Below are positions 15,498 through 24,559 of a stretch of 51,996 nucleotides of DNA, in pieces. The DNA is from JAFDVL01 sp043775925. Lineage in GTDB: Bacteria > Acidobacteriota > Blastocatellia > RBC074. The stretch covers positions 1-51,996 of the forward strand of contig JAYVRW010000306.1 in assembly GCA_043775925.1 (NCBI GenBank), read 5' to 3'. Under the pieces are notes generated by a model. It did not search any database. It saw only the letters and a list, made by a program, of their open reading frames with translations, and had not been told where the DNA came from. How positions within the stretch are numbered: position 1 is the stretch's first letter; every line of letters starts with the position of its first letter. The position numbers and the translations under genes are program-made.

Positions 15498-15539
15498 ATT
15501 TATTGGCTGAGACTTTACTTACACAAGTGTTTCAAAAAT

Positions 15540-15733
15540 TTAGTAGGAAGCATGGTAATTTCCTCCCTCAGTGTTTCTATGATAAAGCTCACGAAAGGCT
15601 TCCAAATATGGTGAATGCCCATCTTCGGATTCACGCATCTGTCGGATGATGGGATGCGCGAATTTATTGACGATTCCGTTCAGCATTAATTGCAAGGCTT
15701 CTTCCTGCTGAGGTATCAGCTTGCCTAATTTGT
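15540..15733 (-). pseudogene. 3' remnant resembling glutamyl-tRNA reductase (hemA)
   Basis: An open stretch without a start codon translates to KLGKLIPQQEEALQLMLNG, then IVNKFAHPIIRQMRES, then YLEAFRELYHRN before TAA. This resembles the C-terminal dimerisation region of HemA, where a helix with NK-(I/L)-x-H-x-P-(I/x) is conserved. Upstream in this frame there are stop codons inside the DUF962 gene, so only the last 60-odd codons remain. The resemblance is by pattern memory only; an unrelated decayed gene is possible. Confidence 0.45.
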
Positions 15734-16063
15734 TACGCCAGCACGTTCTAACTCATCATTAATTGTGCCTGTCAGTATGCAATACCACATTTTCCAATCT
15801 CCCATCAACGACCACAGCGGATAGCTGAAGCTCGCGGGTTTATTCTTCTCAATAAAGAAATGTCCGACCCACGCACAGCCGTAGCCAAACAGAAATCCTA
15901 ACGGGATATACCAAAAATTCAGCGTATACAAAAACATCACGAACGCGGCTAAGCTCAGGCTGGAGCCAATGAAATGCAGCAGGCGATTGGTTTCGTCACG
16001 ATGTTCGTTGAGGTAGAAAGGCCAGAATTCTTCAAAGCTGGTGAGGCGACTGTTGGAAGTCAT
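15725..16063 (-). CDS. DUF962 / Mpo1-like small membrane protein
   Basis: 112 residues with FEEFWPFYLNEHRDETNRLLHFIGS (res 10-34), two hydrophobic segments (about 35-55 and 56-72), and GHFFIEKNKPASFSYPLWSLMGDWKM. These are the conserved His-containing motifs of the DUF962 (YGL010w-like) family. The yeast member Mpo1 is an iron-dependent dioxygenase acting on 2-hydroxy fatty acids. The bacterial short forms are not characterised, so a lipid oxidation role is only a family-based guess. Its 3' end overlaps the hemA-like remnant. Confidence 0.88.
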   Translation of the reverse strand: MTSNSRLTSFEEFWPFYLNEHRDETNRLLHFIGSSLSLAAFVMFLYTLNFWYIPLGFLFGYGCAWVGHFFIEKNKPASFSYPLWSLMGDWKMWYCILTGTINDELERAGVTN

Positions 16064-16231
16064 CGCAGTGCTCCTTTGACTGATAATTTATTTTCACGAG
16101 GGAGTGTGAATAATCGGGGCAGTCCATTGTCTACGATAATCTTAAATTGACAAAGGCTACCTTGCGCCTTACCCTTAACTTTTTATTGAATTATTAACTT
16201 TGCCCGCGTCAATAAAGGCTGTCACCCACGT

Positions 16232-19006
16232 ATGACTGGAAACGAAATTAGAAATATTTTTTTCAAATACTTTGAGCGCAATGGTCACAAAATCGTTAGC
16301 TCTTCACCGCTGCTACCTGTGAACGATCCGACGTTGATGTTTGCGAACGCGGGGATGAATCAATTCAAGGATGTCTTCATTGGCGCAGAAAAACGCGATT
16401 ACAAACGCGCTACAACTTCGCAGAAATGCGTTCGCGCCGGAGGCAAGCACAACGATCTTGATGAGGTAGGCAAGACCGCGCGGCATCATACGTTTTTTGA
16501 AATGCTCGGCAATTTTTCGTTTGGCGATTACTTCAAAGAAGACGCGATCAAATTTGCGTGGGAACTCCTCGTAGACGAATTGAAAATTGATCCGAAGCGT
16601 TTATGGTTTTCGATTTATGAAGGCGACGCCGAAGTCGGAGCCGATGAAGAAGCAGATCAGCTTTGGCAAAAAGTCGGCGCTCCGGCGGAACGGATTTTGC
16701 GCTTTGGTCGCAAAGATAATTTCTGGCAAATGGGCGAAACAGGACCTTGCGGACCGTGTTCTGAAATCCATTATTACATGGGCGAAAACCCCGGCGATCC
16801 GAATTTCAATAAACCGGAATTCGTCAATGGCGAAGGCGATGACACGGTAGAAATTTGGAACCTCGTGTTCATGCAATACAACCGCACTGAGATTGAAAAA
16901 GGGAAGTACAAACTTGATCCCTTGCCCGCGCCTTCGGTGGATACAGGCGGAGGATTGGAGCGCTGGGCGGCAGTGCTGCAAGGTGTCAAGACGAATTACG
17001 ATACGGATTTGATTAAGCCGATTATTGATTTTACGGCGGAGCTTTCGGGCATCGCTTACGAATATAATTCACAGGAAGGCTTTGCGATGCGCGTCATTGC
17101 AGACCACGCAAGAGCCGCTTCATTTTTGATTGCAGATGGAATTTTGCCCGGCAACGAAGGTCGCAATTATGTGCTGCGAAAAATCATGCGCCGTGCGATT
17201 TACAATGGACGCGAAAATCTGAAATTCAACGGATTATTTTTCTCGAAGGTCTGCGAATTCGTGATTGATTTTATGAAGGATGCGTATCCTGAATTGAAAG
17301 CGCAGCGCGGCTACATTGAGAAGATGGTGCGACTTGAAGAAGAGCGTTTTGCTACCACTCTCACAGTAGGGCTAAAGAAATTGGATGAATTGCTTGAAAC
17401 CTGTGAAAGTCGTCGCATTCACAATACTGAAATTTTTCTAAACCAGGCTCCTCAATTTATTAGTCAGGGATTAGCTCTAAGCGTGTCTGCAACTGAACTT
17501 GCGCATCTATTAGATACCTATGGCACTCCTATTGACCTAATGTTTGTAAGGCTTCGAGGCGTGGATGATGTGGTGTTAGAGTCGAAGCCGATAAACGACT
17601 ATGATGAGGAAACCTTTAGAGAGGTAATTCAGAACGCATTAAGAAATATTCAATTGCAAAGCGGGTCTGCTAAGAATGAGAGTATTAAAAATATTAAACC
17701 TGCATACGTTTCTCTTCAACGCCGTCACGATACAAAGACTGAATTCAAAGGCTACGAATCAACCCGCGTTGAAGGCGCGAAAATTGTTGCTCTTATCAAA
17801 GGCGATGAAAGCGTCAATGCCTTATATTCAGGCGATGAAGGCGAAGTCATTTTAGATCAGACTCCGTTTTATGCCGAGAGCGGCGGACAGGTTGGCGATG
17901 TTGGAAATCTTAGCAGCGCGGATAATTTCGCAACTGTTACAAATACAATTTCTCCCATCCAGGATTTGCGCATTCACAAAGTCAAAGTTGAAAAGGGAAG
18001 TCTGAGCGTAGGCGATTCCATCACAGCGCAAGTGGACGTAGAAAAACGTGATGCGACGCGGCGCAATCATACGGCTACGCACTTGATGCATGCGGCGTTG
18101 CGCGAAGTGCTGGGTACGCACGTCAAGCAGGCTGGTTCCGTAGTCGAACCGAATTATTTGCGCTTTGACTTCGCGCATTATCAACCGCTGACAAAAGCCG
18201 AAATCGAAGAAATCGAAAACCTCGTCAATTTTCATGTGCTGCGTAACGAACCAGTGCAAACCGAACTGTTGACGATTGAAGAGGCGATGCGTTCGGGCGC
18301 GATGGCTTTATTTGGTGAGAAGTACGGCGAAGAAGTCCGCGTCTTGTCAATCAAAGGAGCCGAAGATATTTTCTCGAAAGAGCTTTGCGGCGGCACGCAT
18401 GTACGCGCTACGGGCGACATCGGATTATTTAAAATCGTGAGCGATGAAGCGGTCGCGTCCGGCGTCCGGCGCATTCGCGGAGTCACTGGTAAAGCTGCCT
18501 TTGAGCGTTTTCAGGCTGCGGAAAATGTGATTGCGGATACGGCGGCTCGATTGAATGCACAACCCAAACAATTGCCCGAAACTGTAGACCGTTTGCAGGA
18601 TCAAATCCGTACGCAGCAAAAAGAAATTGAGCGCCTGAAATTAAAGCTGGCACAAGGCGGAAGCGGCAGCGAAGATCAAATCATCGAAATCAAAGGATTG
18701 AAATTGCTGGTGCGCAAAGTCGAAGATTTAGGCAAAGAAGGTCGTCGTCAATTGGGCGATTCGTTATCAAGAAAAATCGCTCCCGGCGTAGTCGTCATAG
18801 CCGATGTCGCCGACGGCAAAGCTTCGTTGCTGGTGATGGTTTCGGATGACGCTACGAGTAAGGTGCAAGCCGGAAAAATCATCCGCGAAATTCCCGGAGC
18901 GCGTGGCGGCGGCAAGCCTGATCTGGCGGAAGGCGGCGTTGAGTTAGATCAACTGGATACGGCTTTGCAAGCGGTTGAGGGTGTGATTGAGAAAGCGTTG
19001 GCTTGA
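16232..19006 (+). CDS. alaS: alanyl-tRNA synthetase
   Basis: 924 residues, slightly longer than the usual 870-890. The class II catalytic core includes RATTSQKCVRAGGKHNDLDEVG, GNFSFGDYFK and DTGGGLERWA. Also present are ADHARAASFLIADG, the editing-domain zinc motif HTATHLMHAAL, the second half CGGTHVRATGDIGLF, and a C-terminal coiled coil plus glycine-rich C-Ala domain (GARGGGKPDLAEGG). Residues about 388-496 (17395-17720), between the tRNA-recognition part and the editing domain, are unusually diverged: only LDTYGTPIDLMF matches the family well, and the base composition there is more AT-rich. The reading frame is intact. It is essential for charging tRNA-Ala, with the PD-(D/E)XK-like gene next downstream. 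Confidence 0.97.
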   Translation: MTGNEIRNIFFKYFERNGHKIVSSSPLLPVNDPTLMFANAGMNQFKDVFIGAEKRDYKRATTSQKCVRAGGKHNDLDEVGKTARHHTFFEMLGNFSFGDYFKEDAIKFAWELLVDELKIDPKRLWFSIYEGDAEVGADEEADQLWQKVGAPAERILRFGRKDNFWQMGETGPCGPCSEIHYYMGENPGDPNFNKPEFVNGEGDDTVEIWNLVFMQYNRTEIEKGKYKLDPLPAPSVDTGGGLERWAAVLQGVKTNYDTDLIKPIIDFTAELSGIAYEYNSQEGFAMRVIADHARAASFLIADGILPGNEGRNYVLRKIMRRAIYNGRENLKFNGLFFSKVCEFVIDFMKDAYPELKAQRGYIEKMVRLEEERFATTLTVGLKKLDELLETCESRRIHNTEIFLNQAPQFISQGLALSVSATELAHLLDTYGTPIDLMFVRLRGVDDVVLESKPINDYDEETFREVIQNALRNIQLQSGSAKNESIKNIKPAYVSLQRRHDTKTEFKGYESTRVEGAKIVALIKGDESVNALYSGDEGEVILDQTPFYAESGGQVGDVGNLSSADNFATVTNTISPIQDLRIHKVKVEKGSLSVGDSITAQVDVEKRDATRRNHTATHLMHAALREVLGTHVKQAGSVVEPNYLRFDFAHYQPLTKAEIEEIENLVNFHVLRNEPVQTELLTIEEAMRSGAMALFGEKYGEEVRVLSIKGAEDIFSKELCGGTHVRATGDIGLFKIVSDEAVASGVRRIRGVTGKAAFERFQAAENVIADTAARLNAQPKQLPETVDRLQDQIRTQQKEIERLKLKLAQGGSGSEDQIIEIKGLKLLVRKVEDLGKEGRRQLGDSLSRKIAPGVVVIADVADGKASLLVMVSDDATSKVQAGKIIREIPGARGGGKPDLAEGGVELDQLDTALQAVEGVIEKALA

Positions 19007-19013
19007 GGAGATT

Positions 19014-19622
19014 ATGTCGTATAGCAACTTTTCATTGGATTTACTGAAAGAACGTTTCAACCTGCAAATTAAGAACGACAAAGAATTATTTGCTGATGTT
19101 GAAGGCGTAGCTGTCAGCCACTGGTTGAAAGAAACGTTGCAGCAAAACTATCCATTAGCGATTGCGATTCATACTGAAAAAGCTCGCTCTGAAATGATTG
19201 TAGCGCCTGTCCTGATTGAAGTGCGCCGACAAATGAACAATCAAATCAGCTTATTTTCGGGAGTTGAATTTAATGTTGATGCTAAATTAGATTTGAAGGG
19301 CGTCTGTGATTTTATGTACTGCCTTTCACCGGAACAACTCTCAATCACCGCTCCAGTCGTGACGATTGTCGAAGCCAAAAATGACAATCTGAAAAACGGA
19401 ATTCCGCAGTGTATTGCGGAAATGGAGGCGGCGCGGCAGTTTAATATTAAGCGCAGAAAAGAACTGAAAGAGATTTTTGGGATTGTGACAACAGGAACCT
19501 TATGGCAGTTTTTACGGCTCAAAGATCGTCACGTAGAAGTTGATACAATTGATTATCATATTAACGACGTAGACCGAATTGTTGGTGTTATTCTGAATTT
19601 TTTTGAACCCACAGCACAGTAA
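19014..19622 (+). CDS. PD-(D/E)XK nuclease-fold protein of unknown function
   Basis: 202 residues from ATG 19014, chosen because GAGGAG lies 4 bases upstream, overlapping the alaS stop. The core LKGVCDFMYC...VTIVEAKNDNLKNGIPQCIAEM has the D...E-x-K arrangement of PD-(D/E)XK enzymes, and the Gly-x-x-QCIAEM helix seen in a family of uncharacterised proteins common in cyanobacteria. Such proteins are usually single genes without a clear partner. It probably binds or cuts nucleic acid, or is a degenerate nuclease; function unknown. It is cotranscribed with alaS by position. Confidence 0.82.
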   Translation: MSYSNFSLDLLKERFNLQIKNDKELFADVEGVAVSHWLKETLQQNYPLAIAIHTEKARSEMIVAPVLIEVRRQMNNQISLFSGVEFNVDAKLDLKGVCDFMYCLSPEQLSITAPVVTIVEAKNDNLKNGIPQCIAEMEAARQFNIKRRKELKEIFGIVTTGTLWQFLRLKDRHVEVDTIDYHINDVDRIVGVILNFFEPTAQ

Positions 19623-19628
19623 GCCAGA

Positions 19629-19652
19629 CTTACTTCGTGCGTGTTTCTGCAC
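19629..19652. repeat. solo arm of the GCAGAAGCCCG repeat family
   Basis: CTTACTTCGTGCGTGTTTCT followed by GCA matches the right arm of the element at 26150-26208 except for one base, but no left arm is present. It is a decayed copy at the 3' end of the phosphatase gene. Confidence 0.7.
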
Positions 19653-19655
19653 TGC

Positions 19656-22040
19656 TTATTTGACGTGCACTACCATCAACGTCTGATCGTCCTGCGGATG
19701 AATTTCACCGAGAAAATTTCCGACATCAAGCATGATCGCATTCATGGTTTCAGTTGCACTCAATCCATCGGTAGTTTTCGTCGCTGTCAGCAAGCGGTCT
19801 TCGCCGTATTCTTCCTGCTCTTTGTTCATCGCTTCCGTGATGCCGTCAGAATAAAATACCAGAATGTCATTCGTCGCTAATTGAAGCGTTTCTACTTTTA
19901 GTAAACGATCAAACGTCTTCCCTGAATTTAATCCCAGCCCAATTCCTGAAGGTTTCAGCCACTTGTGTTTTGTCGCGTTGCGCCACAGCGAAGGATTATG
20001 TCCGGCGCGTGCATACGTCATCGTTTTTGTTTCAGGATCAAGGACTCCGAGGGCGAGCGTGACGAAGCTTTTTCGTTTGCAGACTTCGTACAAATGTTTG
20101 TTGACTTCGCGCAGGATTTCGCCCGGATCGGAACGCGTTTCGCTGATTGAGGTGAGCAAGCCTTTCGTCAGAGTCATGTACAAGGCAGCCGGGACGCCTT
20201 TGCCGGAAACATCGGCGACTACGATGCCGAGTTTGCCATCTTGCAATTCGAGGAAGTCGTATAAATCTCCGGCGCATTCACGAGCGGGACGACACAAGGC
20301 AGCGATGTCGAAGCCGGGTATAAATGGGGCTTCGGATGGCAACAGCTTTTCCTGTGCTTTGCGGGCGACACCGAATTCGGCTAACAGGCGGGCGCGTTCA
20401 TCTTGATCTTCATCAGAGTTCGGCAGTTCTCGTTCGACGATTTCTTTGTCAGGTGCAAGTTGCGTCAGAACCAGAGAAACAAGGAGTCCGAGACCTAGCG
20501 CCACCAGTGCTTTGACTCCGGTGGAATGGACGAAGGGCGAAGGCTGATGATAGAGCGAAAGTGCTTTCAGGCTGAGCGTAGCGGCGGCATTGGCCGCAAG
20601 CACTGAGAAATAATCAAACTTCAAATACAGCAGAAAGAAAATATTAAGGATCACAGCCGCAATCACAAATTTGAGCACAAGCGAATATTTTGAAGTCAGC
20701 GTATTGCTATCAGTGAGAAAAAGTATTCCTAAAAAAACTATCACCAAGGCGAAAACCCAACGAGATTTCAAATAGACTCGCAAGACTGGGAATAAAAAAG
20801 AGAAGAGTAGCGTCAGGAAGAAAAAATTTCCTTGAACGATTGAACCAAGGGCTACGGTCCAAAATGGTGAGACAGAATTGTACGCATTGTTAGCATCTGT
20901 GAGCAGATGCGGCAAAGAAGATAAAGGCAAAAGAAAGGCGGTTAGAAAAGGAATGACGACTGTGATTCCGCCTCCGAAGAACCCTGCTAAGAGACTTTCA
21001 GCAAAGCGTTTTGAATACCAGTTTCCACGTAGGAAGCTGGTCATGACGGCGAACCTTCCGGCTTTATTTTTGGCGTGATAAGCTTCACCAGACGACCACG
21101 CTAAGCCCATAAACAGGGCAAATCCCAATGAAAAAGCGGCTACCGTCAAAGAGGCGATTCCCTGTCTGATGAAGGGTGAGATAGGCGGCCCGCCACCATC
21201 ATTGACTCCGATGTCTTGTGAAACGTTGGTTAAGAAATTAACGATTAGCGTGATGAAGAAAATGATTCCAAAGAAAACCAGTGAAGCCCGATGATCTATC
21301 GCTTTGCGATTCAGGTTAAGAAAATAAAACACACAGGCAGTGATAAAAATCAGCACTAAAATTGTAATTGCCAGTGAATCAAGTGCGGCAGTAGATTTCG
21401 TGCGAGGCAGTTTGTAAGCGTCAGGAATATTGGGCTTCAAATCAAATTCGGTCAGCTTATTTCCCGTGTAAATTGCTTCGGCACGAATGGTGAGCGCCGG
21501 ATCTTCAGACGAAGTATGTTTCCAACTGAATTTTTTTGATCCTTTTTCCGGTTCAGATTCAGAAATGAATTGGAAGCCCAGAGCCGTGTCACCAAGAATT
21601 TCATTAAAAGATCGCTGTGCTTCTGCTTTTGAAAACGAACTGGTGCTGGCTACTTCTTTAGGCGGCCTGGTGCCTACTTTCTTGAATCCTATGACCTGTC
21701 CCGATGGAGCCAGGAAAACATTGAGAGGGCGATTATTTTGAGAAAATTTGATTTTGAAGCGAAGCGGCGCGAGAATTTTCGCCTCTGTCTCAGCCAGTGA
21801 ATGGGCTTGCAGATACGCTATCGTTTCTTCATCATCCTCGGTGCTGATCCCGGCATCCCAACCTGAAACATCGTAACCATTTTGGGTGAGAAATTCGGCA
21901 GCCTGAGCGATGCTTTGAGCGCGGTCAAGCTGGAGGTGGATTTTCGTAGAGTTGTCGAAGCGTGGAAATAAATACCACAGTAAGCCGTAGCCAACGCTGC
22001 CCAGAATCAGAACGCTGAAAAGCCAGAGGCGATTTTTCAT
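19656..22040 (-). CDS. membrane-bound PP2C/SpoIIE-type serine phosphatase (copy 2)
   Basis: 794 residues: an N-terminal membrane anchor, an extracytoplasmic region (about 30-215), then a block of about eight membrane helices (about 215-520). A C-terminal SpoIIE domain follows with KAQEKLLPSEAPFIPGFDIAALCRPA, AGDLYDFLEL, VVADVSGKGVPAALYM, YSDGITEAMN and DDQTLMVV, all metal-binding Asp present. Proteins of this type dephosphorylate anti-sigma-antagonist-like partners in partner-switching pathways. No STAS or anti-sigma gene is adjacent. Its start overlaps the stop of the paralogous upstream gene by 4 bases (22037-22040), so the two are made together. Confidence 0.92.
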   Translation of the reverse strand: MKNRLWLFSVLILGSVGYGLLWYLFPRFDNSTKIHLQLDRAQSIAQAAEFLTQNGYDVSGWDAGISTEDDEETIAYLQAHSLAETEAKILAPLRFKIKFSQNNRPLNVFLAPSGQVIGFKKVGTRPPKEVASTSSFSKAEAQRSFNEILGDTALGFQFISESEPEKGSKKFSWKHTSSEDPALTIRAEAIYTGNKLTEFDLKPNIPDAYKLPRTKSTAALDSLAITILVLIFITACVFYFLNLNRKAIDHRASLVFFGIIFFITLIVNFLTNVSQDIGVNDGGGPPISPFIRQGIASLTVAAFSLGFALFMGLAWSSGEAYHAKNKAGRFAVMTSFLRGNWYSKRFAESLLAGFFGGGITVVIPFLTAFLLPLSSLPHLLTDANNAYNSVSPFWTVALGSIVQGNFFFLTLLFSFLFPVLRVYLKSRWVFALVIVFLGILFLTDSNTLTSKYSLVLKFVIAAVILNIFFLLYLKFDYFSVLAANAAATLSLKALSLYHQPSPFVHSTGVKALVALGLGLLVSLVLTQLAPDKEIVERELPNSDEDQDERARLLAEFGVARKAQEKLLPSEAPFIPGFDIAALCRPARECAGDLYDFLELQDGKLGIVVADVSGKGVPAALYMTLTKGLLTSISETRSDPGEILREVNKHLYEVCKRKSFVTLALGVLDPETKTMTYARAGHNPSLWRNATKHKWLKPSGIGLGLNSGKTFDRLLKVETLQLATNDILVFYSDGITEAMNKEQEEYGEDRLLTATKTTDGLSATETMNAIMLDVGNFLGEIHPQDDQTLMVVHVK

Positions 22041-24469
22041 TCAGAACCTCCCGTGTGAAGTTTCACGACGACAGCCGTGAGGTCGTCATTAACCTCGGGA
22101 ATGCGCCGATGACCTTCCCTGAGCGCCTGCGCCAGCGAAAGGTTAAGCTGGATGGTTTGGTCGGAACCATTAATTTTTTCCCAGAACAGGTCACGCATCG
22201 CGGGCTGATTCAATAATTTTTGCGCTCCATCGGAAAGCAGCGTCAGCGTTTCACCTAAGCGAAGTTGGCAGCGTCCTTCCGTCACCTTAATAATACGTTC
22301 ATCGGGGAGTGAGAATTTTATCTGCTGCTCTTCGCACTGAAGTTTGGCGTTCACGAACGGGCGCGGGAAATTTCCGGTTCCGGCGTAGCGTAAAATCTGA
22401 TCGTCAGTGTCAAAGACTCCATAAATAAAGCCGGAAACGTCTTCTTCTGCCATCGTGCTGACCAGTTTTGTTTGCAAGCCACGGACAATTTCAGTCGGAG
22501 AATTATCGCCGTAACTATCACTTTTTAGACGTGGCATGAGGTAGCCTTTGGCATACGCGATCATGAGCGCAGCGGCTAATCCGCGTCCTCCACCATCAGC
22601 CATGAAGATGCCAAGTTTGTTGTCTTCCAGTTGAAACAGATCGTAATAATCGCCGCCCACTTCATGCGCCGGATGACAGGCGGCGGCGATGGTTAATTGT
22701 TTCAATTGCGGTAGGCGATCAGGCATCAGGCGAATTTGCGCTTCGCGTGCGGCATTGACTTCGGCGCGTAATGACAGGCGTTCGGCGAGCAATCCGGCGT
22801 ATTGCGGACGCACCTCGTCTTCCAGATAAGTGCGGCCCCTGAAATAGAAATACAATGCGACAAGAAATAAAACTGCTATTATCACCAGCACGATCAATCC
22901 TGAATTATGGAGGGCTGGCGCAGGTTGTCCCAGCAGGTATGTCGTAAATTCGACGACACTGAAAAAACTGCTTGCCAAAAGAGCGGTGAGAATATCAAAT
23001 TTAAAAAACGTGATGACCAGAATAAGAGCGGCACCAAGCGCAGGGACAAATGCGACCCACCAGGGGAAAATCTGTTGAAGATTTAGATAAGCATTGGTCA
23101 GAAAGGCGAGGAGCAAAACTGCACCAACGATTAATCGTTGATCTTTAAAATGCCGTCGCATTAGTGGTAACGGTAGCAGCAAGCTGAAAATTACAATGAT
23201 CGTTCCAATTGAAATCCAACTTAATAGTCCCGTTGACCAGGGGAAAATCCCAAAGTTAAGTTCAAAACTGGCGATCCGCCATCCCCATTGGTTATGTTGA
23301 GAGAATAATGCCACGATTGACTGATTCAATAACATCAGCCAGCCACTAATGGCGGCTCCGAAGAGGAAGGCCTGCGCGACGTTACGCGAAGCCCATCTGG
23401 CACATAATAAAGCGTCCAGCGAAGTCAATTTGCCGGGATAATATTCGCGCAAATCACCTTCGCCGCTGGAATATGCTACGCCCAGAAAAAGACCTAGCGC
23501 GAGGAAGGGAAGACAACCTACCAGGATAAAAATTGAGAGCGTTTCCAGCGAAGTTAGGAGCAGAATTTGTTGGTAATTTGCGACATCACTTTGCAGCGTA
23601 AATCCGATGAACGGCACGGCTACACCGAATGCAATAATGAAGATGCGCACATAAGAAACTTCTTTTTGACGGACTCTTTCAGCAAAGCGAAAAATTCCAA
23701 AAACCGTCACGATCAATAATAAAATAATGACCGACAGAACCAGAAAAATCATGGGAAGCGGGCCGCCTCCGAAAGTTTTCCCAATGGTTTCATCCGTAAT
23801 TCGGTACTTGATATCCTCGCCAATGATCTGATTTTCACGAACTGAAATGGTCGTGGTGTACTCAAGCTCTGGAGTGGCAGGCAACTTCCATTTCCACGCG
23901 AAATTCCTGATCGTTGCTTCAGAACTTCGATCTTCAGCACTGGATGGTTGATCCGTTGCTTCAATGTAAGCAGCTTCAGGACGAGCACGCAAAACTTTTT
24001 CAGCCAGACGGTGGGCTTCGGCTTCATTAGTTTCAATCGAATTAGGAGCTGTTACAAACCGGCTTTTATAACCCAACACCGTTCCATCTGGTTTGAATTT
24101 TACTTCAAGATTTTGTTTTTTTTCCGGTGACAGGAACAGGACATTCACGCCGGCTTCGTAGATGAATTGATGCGCCGCCTGAGTCGCTGCTGTGCCTTTG
24201 CTCTGAAGATAGCTCTGCAACCTGTTGTCGTCACGGGCTTGTCCTGCACTGAGGTAAGCGCTCCAATTATCAACGATTACTCCTTTCGACGCCGCAAATT
24301 CCCGCCCTTTTTGAATCGCGGTTGTGCGGTCAAGCTGGAACTTGATCGCATCTTCAGGGCTGTAGCGGTGATAGAGGGTGATCGCCGCAAAATAGGCAAG
24401 CGGTGATAGTAGAATCAAGGCAAGCCAGAGGCGATTGGCAAGTTTTACGGGCAAAGATTTGACGCGCAT
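22037..24469 (-). CDS. membrane-bound PP2C/SpoIIE-type serine phosphatase (copy 1, diverged)
   Basis: 810 residues and the same architecture as the following gene: anchor (LWLALILLSPLAYFAAI), an extracytoplasmic domain with a shared KxQLDR(T/A)xxIxxGREF-like opening, a multi-helix membrane block, then SpoIIE. The phosphatase motifs are looser than in copy 2: GGDYYDLFQL, FMADGGGRGLAAALMI (the usual DVSGKG is DGGGRG), LLSDGAQKLLN, and NDDLTAVVV. The metal Asp residues are kept, so activity is possible. The pair looks like a tandem duplication with diverging specificity. It begins just after a dispersed inverted repeat, which may separate it from hpnJ upstream. Confidence 0.9.
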   Translation of the reverse strand: MRVKSLPVKLANRLWLALILLSPLAYFAAITLYHRYSPEDAIKFQLDRTTAIQKGREFAASKGVIVDNWSAYLSAGQARDDNRLQSYLQSKGTAATQAAHQFIYEAGVNVLFLSPEKKQNLEVKFKPDGTVLGYKSRFVTAPNSIETNEAEAHRLAEKVLRARPEAAYIEATDQPSSAEDRSSEATIRNFAWKWKLPATPELEYTTTISVRENQIIGEDIKYRITDETIGKTFGGGPLPMIFLVLSVIILLLIVTVFGIFRFAERVRQKEVSYVRIFIIAFGVAVPFIGFTLQSDVANYQQILLLTSLETLSIFILVGCLPFLALGLFLGVAYSSGEGDLREYYPGKLTSLDALLCARWASRNVAQAFLFGAAISGWLMLLNQSIVALFSQHNQWGWRIASFELNFGIFPWSTGLLSWISIGTIIVIFSLLLPLPLMRRHFKDQRLIVGAVLLLAFLTNAYLNLQQIFPWWVAFVPALGAALILVITFFKFDILTALLASSFFSVVEFTTYLLGQPAPALHNSGLIVLVIIAVLFLVALYFYFRGRTYLEDEVRPQYAGLLAERLSLRAEVNAAREAQIRLMPDRLPQLKQLTIAAACHPAHEVGGDYYDLFQLEDNKLGIFMADGGGRGLAAALMIAYAKGYLMPRLKSDSYGDNSPTEIVRGLQTKLVSTMAEEDVSGFIYGVFDTDDQILRYAGTGNFPRPFVNAKLQCEEQQIKFSLPDERIIKVTEGRCQLRLGETLTLLSDGAQKLLNQPAMRDLFWEKINGSDQTIQLNLSLAQALREGHRRIPEVNDDLTAVVVKLHTGGSE

Positions 24470-24485
24470 AAGTGTAGAGGTTCAT

Positions 24486-24556
24486 TGCAGAAGCCCGCAC
24501 GAAGTAAGGGCGTGACTTTACACAAAACACGCCCTTACTTCGTGCGGGCTTCTGCA
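24486..24556. repeat. dispersed inverted repeat, full-length copy (29-bp perfect arms)
   Basis: The left arm 24486-24514 starts TGCAGAAGCCCGCACGAAGT; the right arm 24528-24556 is its exact complement, with a 13-base loop between. It is the best-preserved copy of the family, also seen at 11714, 19629 (half), 26150, 31841 and 35686. It lies in the intergenic space between hpnJ and the phosphatase pair. Confidence 0.95.
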
Positions 24557-24559
24557 TTT

